64,000 nt of DNA from Streptomyces lateritius (GTDB lineage Bacteria > Actinomycetota > Actinomycetes > Streptomycetales > Streptomycetaceae): positions 34,672 to 98,671 of the forward strand of contig NZ_BMTO01000020.1 in assembly GCF_014649715.1 (NCBI RefSeq), written 5' to 3'. The stretch's first letter is position 1. The number at the start of each line of letters is the position of its first letter. Positions 52,694-60,360 of this stretch are shown one piece after another. The position numbers and the translations under genes are program-made. A model generated the notes under the pieces. That model was not told where the DNA came from, did no database searches, and saw only the letters and a program-made list of their open reading frames with translations.

Positions 52694-52729
52694 CCCCGTT
52701 CACCCGATGGAAACATCGAGCGAACGGGG
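52694..52729. other. Bulged hairpin with GAAA loop in the ndh upstream region
   Basis: CCCCGTTC and CGATG arms (52694-52709) pair with CATCG and GAACGGGG (52714-52729) around a GAAA loop. Stem of 13 bp with an internal bulge of 3 on each side. Could be a leader-RNA structure or part of a terminator; the 52503-52903 region has no gene. Confidence 0.4.
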
Positions 52730-52743
52730 CCGCGGGCCTGCGA

Positions 52744-52806
52744 AAGAGCCCCGACAGGGGCCCGGAAGCCCCTGAAGGGCCTCCAGAGACCCCCTCGGGG
52801 CTCTTT
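52744..52806 (-). terminator. Terminator after the Ppx/GppA operon
   Basis: AAGAGCCCCGA (52744-52754) pairs with TCGGGGCTCTT (52795-52805), flanked by A-run and T-run on either side (TTTTCC on plus, TTTCG on minus), so it can act both ways. A nested hairpin (GGGGCCC...) fills the loop. Confidence 0.75.
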
Positions 52807-52903
52807 TCCTTGTGAAGAACTTCACGAACTTTCCCGGCCGGGGCCGCCTCCCGGCCCACTCGAGGCCCAGGTGGACCTCCGCAGAGGGGTCACGGGGTGG
52901 CCT

Positions 52904-53818
52904 TCATGCCACGGACAGGGCGATCCCGTCGAGGATGTCGTGCTCGCTGACGACGACCTCACGGGCCCCGATCCGCTCCATGATCTCGAGCAGCACCAGC
53001 GCCCCGGCGGCGATGACGTCGACCCGTCCCGGGTGCATCACGGAGATCGCGGCGCGCTCCTCGTGGGTCGAGGTCAGCAGCCGACCGACGACGTCGGCGA
53101 CCTGCTCGTACGAGATCCGGGAGCGGTGGATCCGCTCGGAGTCGTACTCCCGCAGGCCCAGCGCGATCGCGGCGACCGTCGTGACCGAACCGGCGAGGCC
53201 CACGAGGGTGTCGGCCTCCGTGATCGGCACCGTCTCGGCGGCCAGGTCCAGCGCGGCCCGGACGTCGGCGCGGATCGCGGCGATCTCCTCGGCGGTCGGC
53301 GGGTCGGCGCGGACGTGCCGCTCGGTGAGGCGGACGCAGCCGATGTCGACCGAACGGGCCGCCTCGACGTGCTTGTTGCCGACGACGAACTCCGTGGAGC
53401 CGCCGCCGATGTCCACGACCAGGTACGTCTCCGTGCCGTGCAGTTCCGCCGTGGCGCCGGTGAAGGAGAACTCGGCCTCCTCGTCGCCGGAGATCACCTC
53501 GGGCTCCACGCCCAGGATGTCCAGCACGCCCCGCACGAACTCGTCCCGGTTCTCCGCGTCGCGCGAGGCCGAAGTGGCCACGAAACGGAGCCGCCCGGCG
53601 CCCAGTTCCCTGATGACGGCGGCGTACTCGCGGCAGGCCGCGAAGGTCCGCTCCAGCGCCTCGGGCGCGAGCCGGCCGGTCTTGTCGACGCCCTGGCCGA
53701 GCCGGACGATCGTCATCCGCCGGTCGAGCTCGATCAGCTCACCCGTCTCGGGGTCGACGTCGGCGACCAGGAGGCGGATGGAGTTCGTACCGCAGTCGAT
53801 GCCCGCGACCCGGGTCAT
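52904..53818 (-). CDS. Exopolyphosphatase/GppA-family phosphatase
   Basis: 304 residues, the short actinobacterial Ppx/GppA form. ASKHA-fold phosphate loops are RVAGIDCGTNSIRLLVAD and YLVVDIGGGSTEFVVG, with catalytic-type Glu in SRDAENRDEF. It may degrade polyphosphate or pppGpp. ATG 53818 overlaps the stop of the DUF501 gene (ATGA). Last gene of the divIC-DUF501-ppx unit, a common actinobacterial order next to enolase. Confidence 0.92.
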   Translation of the reverse strand: MTRVAGIDCGTNSIRLLVADVDPETGELIELDRRMTIVRLGQGVDKTGRLAPEALERTFAACREYAAVIRELGAGRLRFVATSASRDAENRDEFVRGVLDILGVEPEVISGDEEAEFSFTGATAELHGTETYLVVDIGGGSTEFVVGNKHVEAARSVDIGCVRLTERHVRADPPTAEEIAAIRADVRAALDLAAETVPITEADTLVGLAGSVTTVAAIALGLREYDSERIHRSRISYEQVADVVGRLLTSTHEERAAISVMHPGRVDVIAAGALVLLEIMERIGAREVVVSEHDILDGIALSVA

Positions 53819-54351
53819 TCGGCGCCTTCCCTCTCCCCGCACGGGTCGACGCAGGGCCCCTTGGCCCACCACTCCGGCAGCATCGCGAGCGCCTCGTCGC
53901 CCAGCGGGTTCACACCCGGCCCCGCGGCCAGCGAGTGGCCGACCAGGACGTGCAGACACTTGACCCGGTCGGGCATGCCGCCGGCGCTGGGGAAACCCTC
54001 CAGGACCTCGATGGCGTCCCGGCGGGCGATGTAGTCCTCGTGCGCGGCCCGGTAGGCGTCGGCCAGCTCGGGGTCGGTCGCGAGCCGGGCCTGCATCTCC
54101 TTCATGACCCCGTTGGCCTCGAGCGTGCCGATCGCCGAGGCGGCGCGGGGGCAGGTCAGGTAGTACGTGGTCGGGAAGGGGGTGCCGTCGGGCAGCCGCG
54201 GAGCGGTCTCGACGACGTCCGGGTTGCCGCAGGGGCAGCGGTGCGCGATGGCGCGCAGGCCCCGGGGCGGGCGGCCGAGCTGCGCCTGGAAGGCGGCGAC
54301 GTCCGCCTCGGTCGGCTCGGTGCGTTCGGTCTGCGGAGGAGGCGTTTCCAT
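53815..54351 (-). CDS. DUF501-family protein
   Basis: 178 residues. AHRCPCGNPDVVETAPRLPD, TYYLTCPRAASAIGTLE and GMPDRVKCLHVLVGHSLA match the DUF501 family, with its conserved Cys (CPCG, TCP) and His (HVLVGH) residues suggestive of a metal site. Sits between DivIC and Ppx, overlapping the latter. No biochemical function is known to me. Confidence 0.9.
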   Translation of the reverse strand: METPPPQTERTEPTEADVAAFQAQLGRPPRGLRAIAHRCPCGNPDVVETAPRLPDGTPFPTTYYLTCPRAASAIGTLEANGVMKEMQARLATDPELADAYRAAHEDYIARRDAIEVLEGFPSAGGMPDRVKCLHVLVGHSLAAGPGVNPLGDEALAMLPEWWAKGPCVDPCGEREGAE

Positions 54352-54441
54352 GCGGCGTCTTGTCTTCTCGTCGGTGGCGGTCGATGGGCCGGTGGGTCCG
54401 GGGCCGAGTGGCCCGGGGGGCCATCATCTCGCGTCGTCGCG

Positions 54442-54915
54442 TCAGCGGCGCGCGTCGGCGTGGTCGACGCCGTCCCAGAGGTCGGAGTACCAGGGGCGGT
54501 CGGCCGCGCCCTGATCGGTGCGCCGGGCCCGCTCGGCGTCGGGGTCGTTCACGGTGAAGCCGGTCTCGCCCGGCATGACGTAGTGCAGGTGCTCGCGGGC
54601 CAGGCGGCGGACGTACGCCGGGTCCTGGAGCCGGGCCTTCTCGTCGCGCAGCTCCTCGACCCGCTCGGCGGCCTCGGCGGCCTGCCGCTCCTGGTCGGCG
54701 ATCTCGCCGCGCTGGGAGACGTACTGCCGCATGGGGTAGGCGAGCGCCACCACCAGCGAGCAGACGACCAGGGCGAGGAAGGCCGCGCGGCCGGTGAGCC
54801 GGGAGCGGCGGGCCTGACGGCGGGTCTGGGAGCGGTAGACACGGGCGGCGGTCTGCTCGCCGATCAGTTTGATCCGGGTCGCGGTCGAGAACCGGTCCCG
54901 GTCCTTCGCGGCCAT
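54442..54915 (-). CDS. divIC: Septum formation initiator family protein (DivIC/FtsB)
   Basis: 157 residues. A basic cytoplasmic N-terminus, one TM helix (GRAAFLALVVCSLVVALAYP, about 42-61) and an extracytoplasmic coiled coil (EIADQERQAAEAAERVEELR), then DPAYVRRLAREHLHYVMPGE, the family's C-terminal motif. It works in the division complex with FtsL and FtsQ. ATG 54915. Between eno and DUF501 on the same strand; terminator hairpin upstream separates it from eno. Confidence 0.9.
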   Translation of the reverse strand: MAAKDRDRFSTATRIKLIGEQTAARVYRSQTRRQARRSRLTGRAAFLALVVCSLVVALAYPMRQYVSQRGEIADQERQAAEAAERVEELRDEKARLQDPAYVRRLAREHLHYVMPGETGFTVNDPDAERARRTDQGAADRPWYSDLWDGVDHADARR

Positions 54916-54932
54916 GTGTTCCCGCCTCCCTC

Positions 54933-54985
54933 ACATACGTACATCCCCGCACACGGTACGGGACCGCGTGCGGGGACGTATGTAC
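54933..54985 (-). terminator. Hairpin between eno and divIC
   Basis: CCCCGCAC (54945-54952) pairs with GTGCGGGG (54968-54975), extended outward by the imperfect TACGTACAT / ACGTATGTA arms. Located about 100 bp after the eno stop on the minus strand and just before divIC. Confidence 0.6.
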
Positions 54986-55008
54986 GACGGGCTGTCAGCC
55001 CTTGCTGC

Positions 55009-55100
55009 GCCGATCGGTTCGCGGAGCGCTGTGCCGATCGGTTCGCAGGGCGCTGTGTCAGTCAGTTCGCGGGGCGCTGTGCCGATCAGTTCGCGGGGCG
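55009..55100. repeat. 24-bp tandem repeat at the 3' end of eno
   Basis: Four units of 24, 24, 24 and 20 bp beginning at 55009, 55033, 55057 and 55081. The unit pattern is GCCGATCGGTTCGCGG followed by AGCGCTGT, with a few substitutions. The last unit contains the eno stop codon and its final codons, so the array looks like tandem duplication of the eno 3' end. Confidence 0.85.
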
Positions 55101-56372
55101 AAACCGCGGGAAGGCGCTGCGGCCGGCGTAGACCGCGGCGTCGTCGAGGATCTCCTCGATGCGCAGGAGCTGGTTGTACTTGGCGACGCGCTCGGAACGG
55201 GCCGGGGCGCCGGTCTTGATCTGGCCGCAGTTGGTGGCGACGGCGAGGTCGGCGATCGTGACGTCCTCGGTCTCGCCGGAACGGTGGGACATCATGCACT
55301 TGAAGCCGTTGCGCTGGGCCAGCTCGACGGCGTCCAGGGTCTCGGTCAGCGAACCGATCTGGTTGACCTTGACCAGGAGGGCGTTGGCGGTGCCCTCCTC
55401 GATGCCGCGGGCCAGACGCTCCGGGTTGGTGACGAACAGGTCGTCACCGACGAGCTGCACCTTGGCGCCGAGCTTGTCGGTGATGGTCTTCCAGCCGGCC
55501 CAGTCGTCCTCGAACAGCGGGTCCTCGATGGAGACCAGCGGGTACGCGTCGACGAGCTCGGCGTAGTAGTCCGTCATCTCGGCGGCCGAGCGGGACTTGC
55601 CCTCGAACTCGTACGAGCCGTCCTTGTAGAACTCGGACGCGGCGACGTCGAGCGCCAGCGCGATGTCCTTGCCCGGGACGTAGCCGGCCTGCTTGATGGC
55701 CTCGAGGATGAGGTCGAGCGCCTCGCGGTTGGAGCCGAGGTTCGGGGCGAAACCGCCCTCGTCGCCGAGACCGGTGGACAGACCCTTGGTCTTCAGGACG
55801 GACTTGAGGGTGTGGTAGACCTCGGTGCCCCAGCGCAGGGCCTCGGAGAAGGACTCCGCGCCGATCGGCGCGATCATGAACTCCTGGATGTCCACGTTGG
55901 AGTCGGCGTGCGAGCCGCCGTTCAGGATGTTCATCATCGGAACGGGCAGCAGGTGCGCGTTCGGGCCGCCCAGGTAGCGGAAGAGCGGGAGGTCGGAGGC
56001 CTCGGACGCGGCGTGCGCGACGGCGAGGGAGACGCCGAGGATGGCGTTGGCGCCGAGCGAGGCCTTGTTGTCGGTGGCGTCCAGGTCGAACATCGCCTGG
56101 TCGATCAGACGCTGCTCGGTGGCGTCGTAGCCGACGAGCTCCGGGCCGATCTGCTCGATGACGGCGAGAACGGCCTTCTCCACGCCCTTGCCCATGTAGC
56201 GGTTCTTGTCTCCGTCACGGAGCTCAATGGCCTCGAAAGCTCCGGTGGAGGCACCGGACGGAACGGCAGCACGGCCGGTGCTGCCGTCGTCGAGGCCGAC
56301 CTCGACCTCGACCGTGGGGTTGCCTCGGGAGTCCAGGATTTCCCGGGCTACGACGACGTCGATGGACGGCAC
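55086..56372 (-). CDS. eno: Enolase
   Basis: 428 residues; converts 2-phosphoglycerate to phosphoenolpyruvate. AREILDSRGNPTVEVEV at the N-terminus, NGGSHADSNVDIQEFM, GDEGGFAPNL with the catalytic Glu, LVKVNQIGSLTET with the catalytic Lys, and SHRSGETEDVTIADLAV are complete. GTG 56372 has AAGGAG 7 bp upstream. TAGGCT at 56446-56451 (minus) is a likely -10, giving a leader of about 65 bases. Its 3' end is duplicated in tandem downstream. Confidence 0.98.
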   Translation of the reverse strand: MPSIDVVVAREILDSRGNPTVEVEVGLDDGSTGRAAVPSGASTGAFEAIELRDGDKNRYMGKGVEKAVLAVIEQIGPELVGYDATEQRLIDQAMFDLDATDNKASLGANAILGVSLAVAHAASEASDLPLFRYLGGPNAHLLPVPMMNILNGGSHADSNVDIQEFMIAPIGAESFSEALRWGTEVYHTLKSVLKTKGLSTGLGDEGGFAPNLGSNREALDLILEAIKQAGYVPGKDIALALDVAASEFYKDGSYEFEGKSRSAAEMTDYYAELVDAYPLVSIEDPLFEDDWAGWKTITDKLGAKVQLVGDDLFVTNPERLARGIEEGTANALLVKVNQIGSLTETLDAVELAQRNGFKCMMSHRSGETEDVTIADLAVATNCGQIKTGAPARSERVAKYNQLLRIEEILDDAAVYAGRSAFPRFRPAN

Positions 56373-56561
56373 GAGCATCTCCTTCTGGGATGTGACGCTA
56401 GATGTGACGAACGCTTGTGCAGGGTCGCTTCGGCCTTGCGACAAGAGCCTATCCGGCTCCGGGGCTCCGGCCAGCCGGGCGCCCGCCCCCTGGGACGAAA
56501 AAGGACCCAAGGGCACGCATCTGGGGTCAAAGGACCCCGGACCTACCTACCGGTAACAGGG

Positions 56562-56608
56562 AAAACCCCGGTCCGGCACGCACGGGGGAAGGGCGCGCCG
56601 GACCGGGG
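56562..56608 (-). terminator. Intrinsic terminator after rpfA
   Basis: CCCCGGTCCGGC (56566-56577) pairs perfectly with 56597-56608; on the minus strand it is followed by TTTT (56565-56562). One of the few T-run terminators in the window. Confidence 0.88.
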
Positions 56609-56670
56609 TGGTCACCGCGGGAGGGTCGTGGGACCCGTGGGAGCCGCCGGACTCACACGGGTCGCGGGGC

Positions 56671-57378
56671 TCACTTCAGGTGAAGCTGCTGGCCCGGGTA
56701 GATCAGGTCGGCGTCGTCGACGATGTCCTTGTTGAGCTGGAAGAGCTTCTCCCAGCCACCCTTGACGTCGTGCGCGGCGGCGATCTTGCTCAGGGTGTCG
56801 CCGGCGACGACCTTGTACTCGCCGTCGCCCTTCGCGACCTTCTTGCCGGTCGGCGTGGTGACGGTCTTCTTCGGCTCGGCCTTCTTCGCCGCGGCCTTGG
56901 GGGCGGTGCGCTGCTCGCTGCGGGTCGTCGGCTGCTCGGCCTGGCGCTCCTGCTGCTGCGGGGCGCTCTGCCGCGGCGCGCTCTCGGCGGCGCCACCGGT
57001 GTAGGAGGCGCTGGAGAGGCCCACGCCACAGCTCGGCCAGGCACCCTTGCCCTGGCCGGCGAGGACCTTCTCGGCGATCTGGATCTGCTGCGACTTCGAG
57101 GCCTGGTCGGCGGTGGCGGCGTACGCGGTGCCACCGTAGGCGGCCCAGGTGGAGGCCGAGAACTGCAGGCCGCCGTAGTAGCCGTTGCCGGTGTTGATGG
57201 ACCAGTTGCCGCCGGACTCGCACTGGGCGACGGCGTCCCACTCGGAGGCGGTCGCGGCCGAGGCGGAGCCGGCGGTCATCAGGGGGGCGGCCACGGCGAC
57301 GCCGGCGATACCGGCGAGGGCGACGGCGCGGGTGGCCTTGGAGGGACGACGGTGTTTGCCCTTGACGGAAAACAGCAT
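56671..57378 (-). CDS. rpfA: Resuscitation-promoting factor with LysM domain (RpfA)
   Basis: 235 residues. A signal peptide ends near GSASA (about 41); the Rpf domain follows with catalytic Glu in WDAVAQCESGGNWSINT and GNGYYGGLQFSASTW, then a Gln/Ala/Lys-rich linker and a C-terminal LysM domain (YKVVAGDTLSKIAAAH, LIYPGQQLHLK). It is a secreted peptidoglycan lytic enzyme for germination and growth. ATG 57378 has GAGGAG 7 bp upstream. A c-di-AMP riboswitch directly precedes it. The name follows the S. coelicolor arrangement with the ydaO-type switch. Confidence 0.93.
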   Translation of the reverse strand: MLFSVKGKHRRPSKATRAVALAGIAGVAVAAPLMTAGSASAATASEWDAVAQCESGGNWSINTGNGYYGGLQFSASTWAAYGGTAYAATADQASKSQQIQIAEKVLAGQGKGAWPSCGVGLSSASYTGGAAESAPRQSAPQQQERQAEQPTTRSEQRTAPKAAAKKAEPKKTVTTPTGKKVAKGDGEYKVVAGDTLSKIAAAHDVKGGWEKLFQLNKDIVDDADLIYPGQQLHLK

Positions 57379-57395
57379 GGGACTTCTCCTCACCG

Positions 57396-57590
57396 ACGCC
57401 TACGAGGTGAGCTGTCGGGTTCGGGCGTGAGCTGCCCGGCCGCGCGACTGGCGCGCGGCTTCACCCCAAGCCGGTCCGTCGGCCGTCTGTCTCGACGGCC
57501 GGGGGCGGCACTTACCTTGGGTCCCCCGCTCCTGCCTTCGGCGCTGACGCGACGACTGTTCCCATCGGCCGACGGCAGGATTCGGCGTAC
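57396..57590 (-). ncRNA. c-di-AMP riboswitch (ydaO/yuaA type)
   Basis: The minus-strand leader of rpfA shows the conserved ydaO elements in order: GCCGAATCCTGCCG, the GGAGCGGGGGACCCA block, GGGGTGAAGCCG, and GCCCGAACCCGACAGCTC with ACCTCGTAGGC at the 3' side. This aptamer binds c-di-AMP and usually turns the gene off when c-di-AMP is high; ydaO switches before rpf genes are known in Streptomyces. The 3' end lies about 18 bases before the start codon region. Ends are approximate. Confidence 0.92.
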
Positions 57591-57624
57591 CGGTCGACGG
57601 GGCCCGCGGTGGCGAGCGGTGACG

Positions 57625-57654
57625 ACCGTAGACACAGACCTCCCCGAAGTTCAA
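57625..57654 (-). promoter_or_regulatory. rpfA: rpfA promoter
   Basis: Minus-strand TTGAAC (57654-57649), 18-bp spacer, TACGGT (57630-57625). The start would be about 25-30 bp upstream of the riboswitch, giving a leader of about 240 bases. Confidence 0.65.
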
Positions 57655-57811
57655 AGAGGCGCAAGAGGGACATATCGCCCCTACTTGCATGTCGACGAGC
57701 AATGTTTGCGCAGGTGAGAGGCGACAAGAGCAGACTTTGCGGACGCGACACGCCAGTTGGGACGAAGAGACTCATGTCTCACTTCCACAGACCCGGACAT
57801 ACGGTCCCTAA

Positions 57812-58843
57812 CTACCCCTGCGGCTGAGTCAGTCCGAGCGTCAGGTCGAGGCTCTGGCCAGGGAGGATGAGGTCGGGATCGGCGCCCACCGTCCGGCGAT
57901 TGGTCTCATAGAGGGACGCCCAGCCGCCGGGCAGTTCGTTCTCCTGAGCGATCCCCGAAAGACTGTCGCCCGGCCTGACGGTGTATTCACCCGAGATGTC
58001 TGCGCTATCCGTGTCGCCCGATTTGCTCGAACCATCCGCGGGAGCCCCGTCGGCTGTCGACCCGTCAGCCGGAGAGGCATGGCGACCGGTTTCCTGGGTA
58101 TTGCCCGTATTGCCCGTCTCTTCCGGGGCCGCGTCGCCGCGGTGCTTGCCGGTGCCCGGGGCCGCCGGCGCGGCGGGCGCCCCGGAGGTGGCGGGCGTGG
58201 TGGGCGTCTGCGGCGTCGGGCCGGCCGGGGACGGCGTCCCGGTGGCCGGCGACCCGGTGGGCGTCGAGGCGTCCGGCGTCCCGGGCGCGGCGGGCGTCGT
58301 CGGCGTGGCGGGCGTCGTCGGCGTGGCGGGCGCGGTCTCGGGCGCCTCGGGGACGGTGGCGACCGATCCGGGGGCGGCCTCGAGACCGGCGGTCCGGTTG
58401 GACTCCTCGACCGGGCCCGTGGGCTCGGTCGGCGCGACCGGCGGCCCGGGGTCGACGTCGGGGGCGGCGCCGTCGTTCTTCAGACCGGCGATCGGAGCAC
58501 AGGTGGCCCACTGGGTGGAGCCCGCCGCGAGCGCCTTCTCGGCCACCGCGATCTGCTGGGAGCGGCTGGCGAGGTCCGCGCTGGACGCGTACGCGAGACC
58601 GCCGTAGGTCTCCCAGGTCTCCTGGGTGAACTGGAGTCCCCCGTAGAGCCCGTTGCCGAAGTGGGCGCTCCACAGGCCTCCCGATTCGCATTCGGCGACG
58701 CGGTCCCACGTGGCGGCGTCGGCGGCCGAAGCGGATCCCGCGCCGAGCAACGGCAGCGCGAGGGCCGATCCGGTCACGCCTGCGGCGACGACGAGGGCGG
58801 GGGCCTGGCGGGGTCTGCGGTGTCGACCGTTCCCGGAGCGCAT
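57812..58843 (-). CDS. Rpf-domain secreted protein with long Pro/Ala/Thr linker and LysM
   Basis: 343 residues. Signal peptide to about GSASA, Rpf domain (WDRVAECESGGLWSAHF, GNGLYGGLQFTQETW), a linker of about 150 residues rich in Pro, Ala, Thr and Gly with TPTTPATPTTPA-like repeats, and a C-terminal LysM (YTVRPGDSLSGIAQEN, LILPGQSLDLTL). ATG 58843 has AAAGG upstream. Paralogue of the neighbouring rpfA but without a riboswitch; it has its own promoter. The long linker suggests reach through the cell wall. Confidence 0.9.
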   Translation of the reverse strand: MRSGNGRHRRPRQAPALVVAAGVTGSALALPLLGAGSASAADAATWDRVAECESGGLWSAHFGNGLYGGLQFTQETWETYGGLAYASSADLASRSQQIAVAEKALAAGSTQWATCAPIAGLKNDGAAPDVDPGPPVAPTEPTGPVEESNRTAGLEAAPGSVATVPEAPETAPATPTTPATPTTPAAPGTPDASTPTGSPATGTPSPAGPTPQTPTTPATSGAPAAPAAPGTGKHRGDAAPEETGNTGNTQETGRHASPADGSTADGAPADGSSKSGDTDSADISGEYTVRPGDSLSGIAQENELPGGWASLYETNRRTVGADPDLILPGQSLDLTLGLTQPQG

Positions 58844-58880
58844 GCAAAATGCCTTTCGCGTGACTGCTGAGGTGACGGTG

Positions 58881-58910
58881 AACGTAGCGGCATTCGAACG
58901 CTTGTCACAA
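58881..58910 (-). promoter_or_regulatory. Promoter of the second Rpf gene
   Basis: Minus-strand TTGTGA (58910-58905), 18-bp spacer, TACGTT (58886-58881), 38 bp before the start codon. Confidence 0.5.
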
Positions 58911-58956
58911 GTCGATGCAGCGGAGATCACGTAAAAGTCACAGTCTTGACGGCATG

Positions 58957-60198
58957 TCAGTTCACAACTGGTGCGAACTCCACCGGAAGCGTGCGCAATC
59001 CGCGCATGATGAGCCCGCCGCGCCAGCGCAGATCGGCGGGATCGGCCGCAAGTCGCAGGTCCGGCAGGCGCGTCAGCAGGGTCGCAAGGGCGACCTGGCC
59101 CTCGAGACGGGCGAGCGGGGCGCCGATGCAGTAGTGGATGCCGTGCCCGTACCCCAGATGCTGGTTGTCACGGCGGGAGAGATCGAGCGCGTCCGGCGCG
59201 CCGAACCGCTCCGGGTCCCGGTCTGCCGCCGCCAGCACCACGAGGACCGGATCCCCGGCCGGGATCTCCTGCCCACCGATCGTCAGCGGCTCCATCGCGT
59301 ACCGCCAGGTCGCCAGCTCCACCGGCCCGTCGTAGCGCAGCAGCTCCTCGACGCCGGTCTCCAGCAGGTCCCGCTCCCCCGCCGCCAGCGAGGACTGGAG
59401 ACGTTCCCGCTCTCCCGGGTTGCGCAGCAGCGCGTACACCCCGTTGCCCACCAGGTTGACCGTCGTCTCGAACCCGGCGAAGAGGAGGATGAACGCCATC
59501 GCGGCGGCCTCGTTCTCCGTGAGGTGCTCACCGTGGTCGGACGCCTTGATGAGCCCCGAGATCAGGTCGTCGCCGGGGTCGAGGCGCTTGCGGTGGATCA
59601 GTTCCGCGAGATAGCCGCGCATCTTCTTCACCGACCGCGCCACCCCGCCGCGCGGCCCGCCGCCGTGGCGGATCATCATCCCGGCCCAGTCCCGGAAGTC
59701 GTCCTGGTCCTCCGGCGGGACGCCGAGCAGGTCGCAGATGGCGTAGATGGGCAGCGGGAAGGCGAACTCGTGGATGAGGTCCGCCTCCCCCTTCGCCGCG
59801 AAGGAGTCGATCAGCCGGTCGGTCAGCTCCTGCACGCGCGGGGCGAACTCCGCGACCCGGCGCGGGGTGAACGCCTTCGAGACGAGTCGCCGCAGCCGCG
59901 TGTGGTCCGGCGGGTCGATGTTGAGCAGATGCGTCATCAGCTCGGCCTTGCGCTCGCCCGGGATTCCCGTCTTCCCCTTGGCGTGCGCGGGCTCGTCGTG
60001 GTGCGCCGGGTTCTTGGAGAGCCGCTGGTCGGCCAGGGCCTGCCGGGCGTCCGCGTACCGCGTGACCAGCCACGCCTCGACACCGCTGGGCAGCTTCGCC
60101 CGGTGCACCGGCGCGTGCTCGCGCAGCCAGGCGTAGGCGGGATAGGGATCGGTCGCGAACTCCCAGGTGAAGAGCTCGGGGGCGGGGGGCGTGCTCAC
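58957..60198 (-). CDS. Cytochrome P450
   Basis: 413 residues. I-helix FAGFETTVN with the oxygen-activating Thr, ExxR in GVEELLRYDG context, and heme loop LGYGHGIHYCIGAPLARLE with the ligand Cys; the usual Phe at the loop start is Tyr. Soluble actinobacterial type (CYP107-like by feel). GTG 60198 has no SD at proper distance, but TACCGT lies six bases upstream, the leaderless arrangement. Divergent from a flavohemoprotein; no ferredoxin gene is near, so redox partners are elsewhere. Substrate unknown. Confidence 0.93.
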   Translation of the reverse strand: MSTPPAPELFTWEFATDPYPAYAWLREHAPVHRAKLPSGVEAWLVTRYADARQALADQRLSKNPAHHDEPAHAKGKTGIPGERKAELMTHLLNIDPPDHTRLRRLVSKAFTPRRVAEFAPRVQELTDRLIDSFAAKGEADLIHEFAFPLPIYAICDLLGVPPEDQDDFRDWAGMMIRHGGGPRGGVARSVKKMRGYLAELIHRKRLDPGDDLISGLIKASDHGEHLTENEAAAMAFILLFAGFETTVNLVGNGVYALLRNPGERERLQSSLAAGERDLLETGVEELLRYDGPVELATWRYAMEPLTIGGQEIPAGDPVLVVLAAADRDPERFGAPDALDLSRRDNQHLGYGHGIHYCIGAPLARLEGQVALATLLTRLPDLRLAADPADLRWRGGLIMRGLRTLPVEFAPVVN

Positions 60199-60360
60199 CC
60201 TGAGACGGTACAAGGTCGCCGCCCCGCCGTCCTCCGGGCCGCCGCGCTTCCTCCGGGCGCGATGCGGGCCGCCGGCGATGCGGGCCGGTGCGCAGGGGGC
60301 GCGGGACCAGGTGAGGCGAAGACCGGCAAGATCGGCGAGTCACCGCCTAGATTCTCCGGA

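Noticed and set aside
55009..55100. CRISPR-like array
   Set aside because: Units are contiguous with no spacers and no cas genes are in the window; it is a plain tandem repeat overlapping eno.
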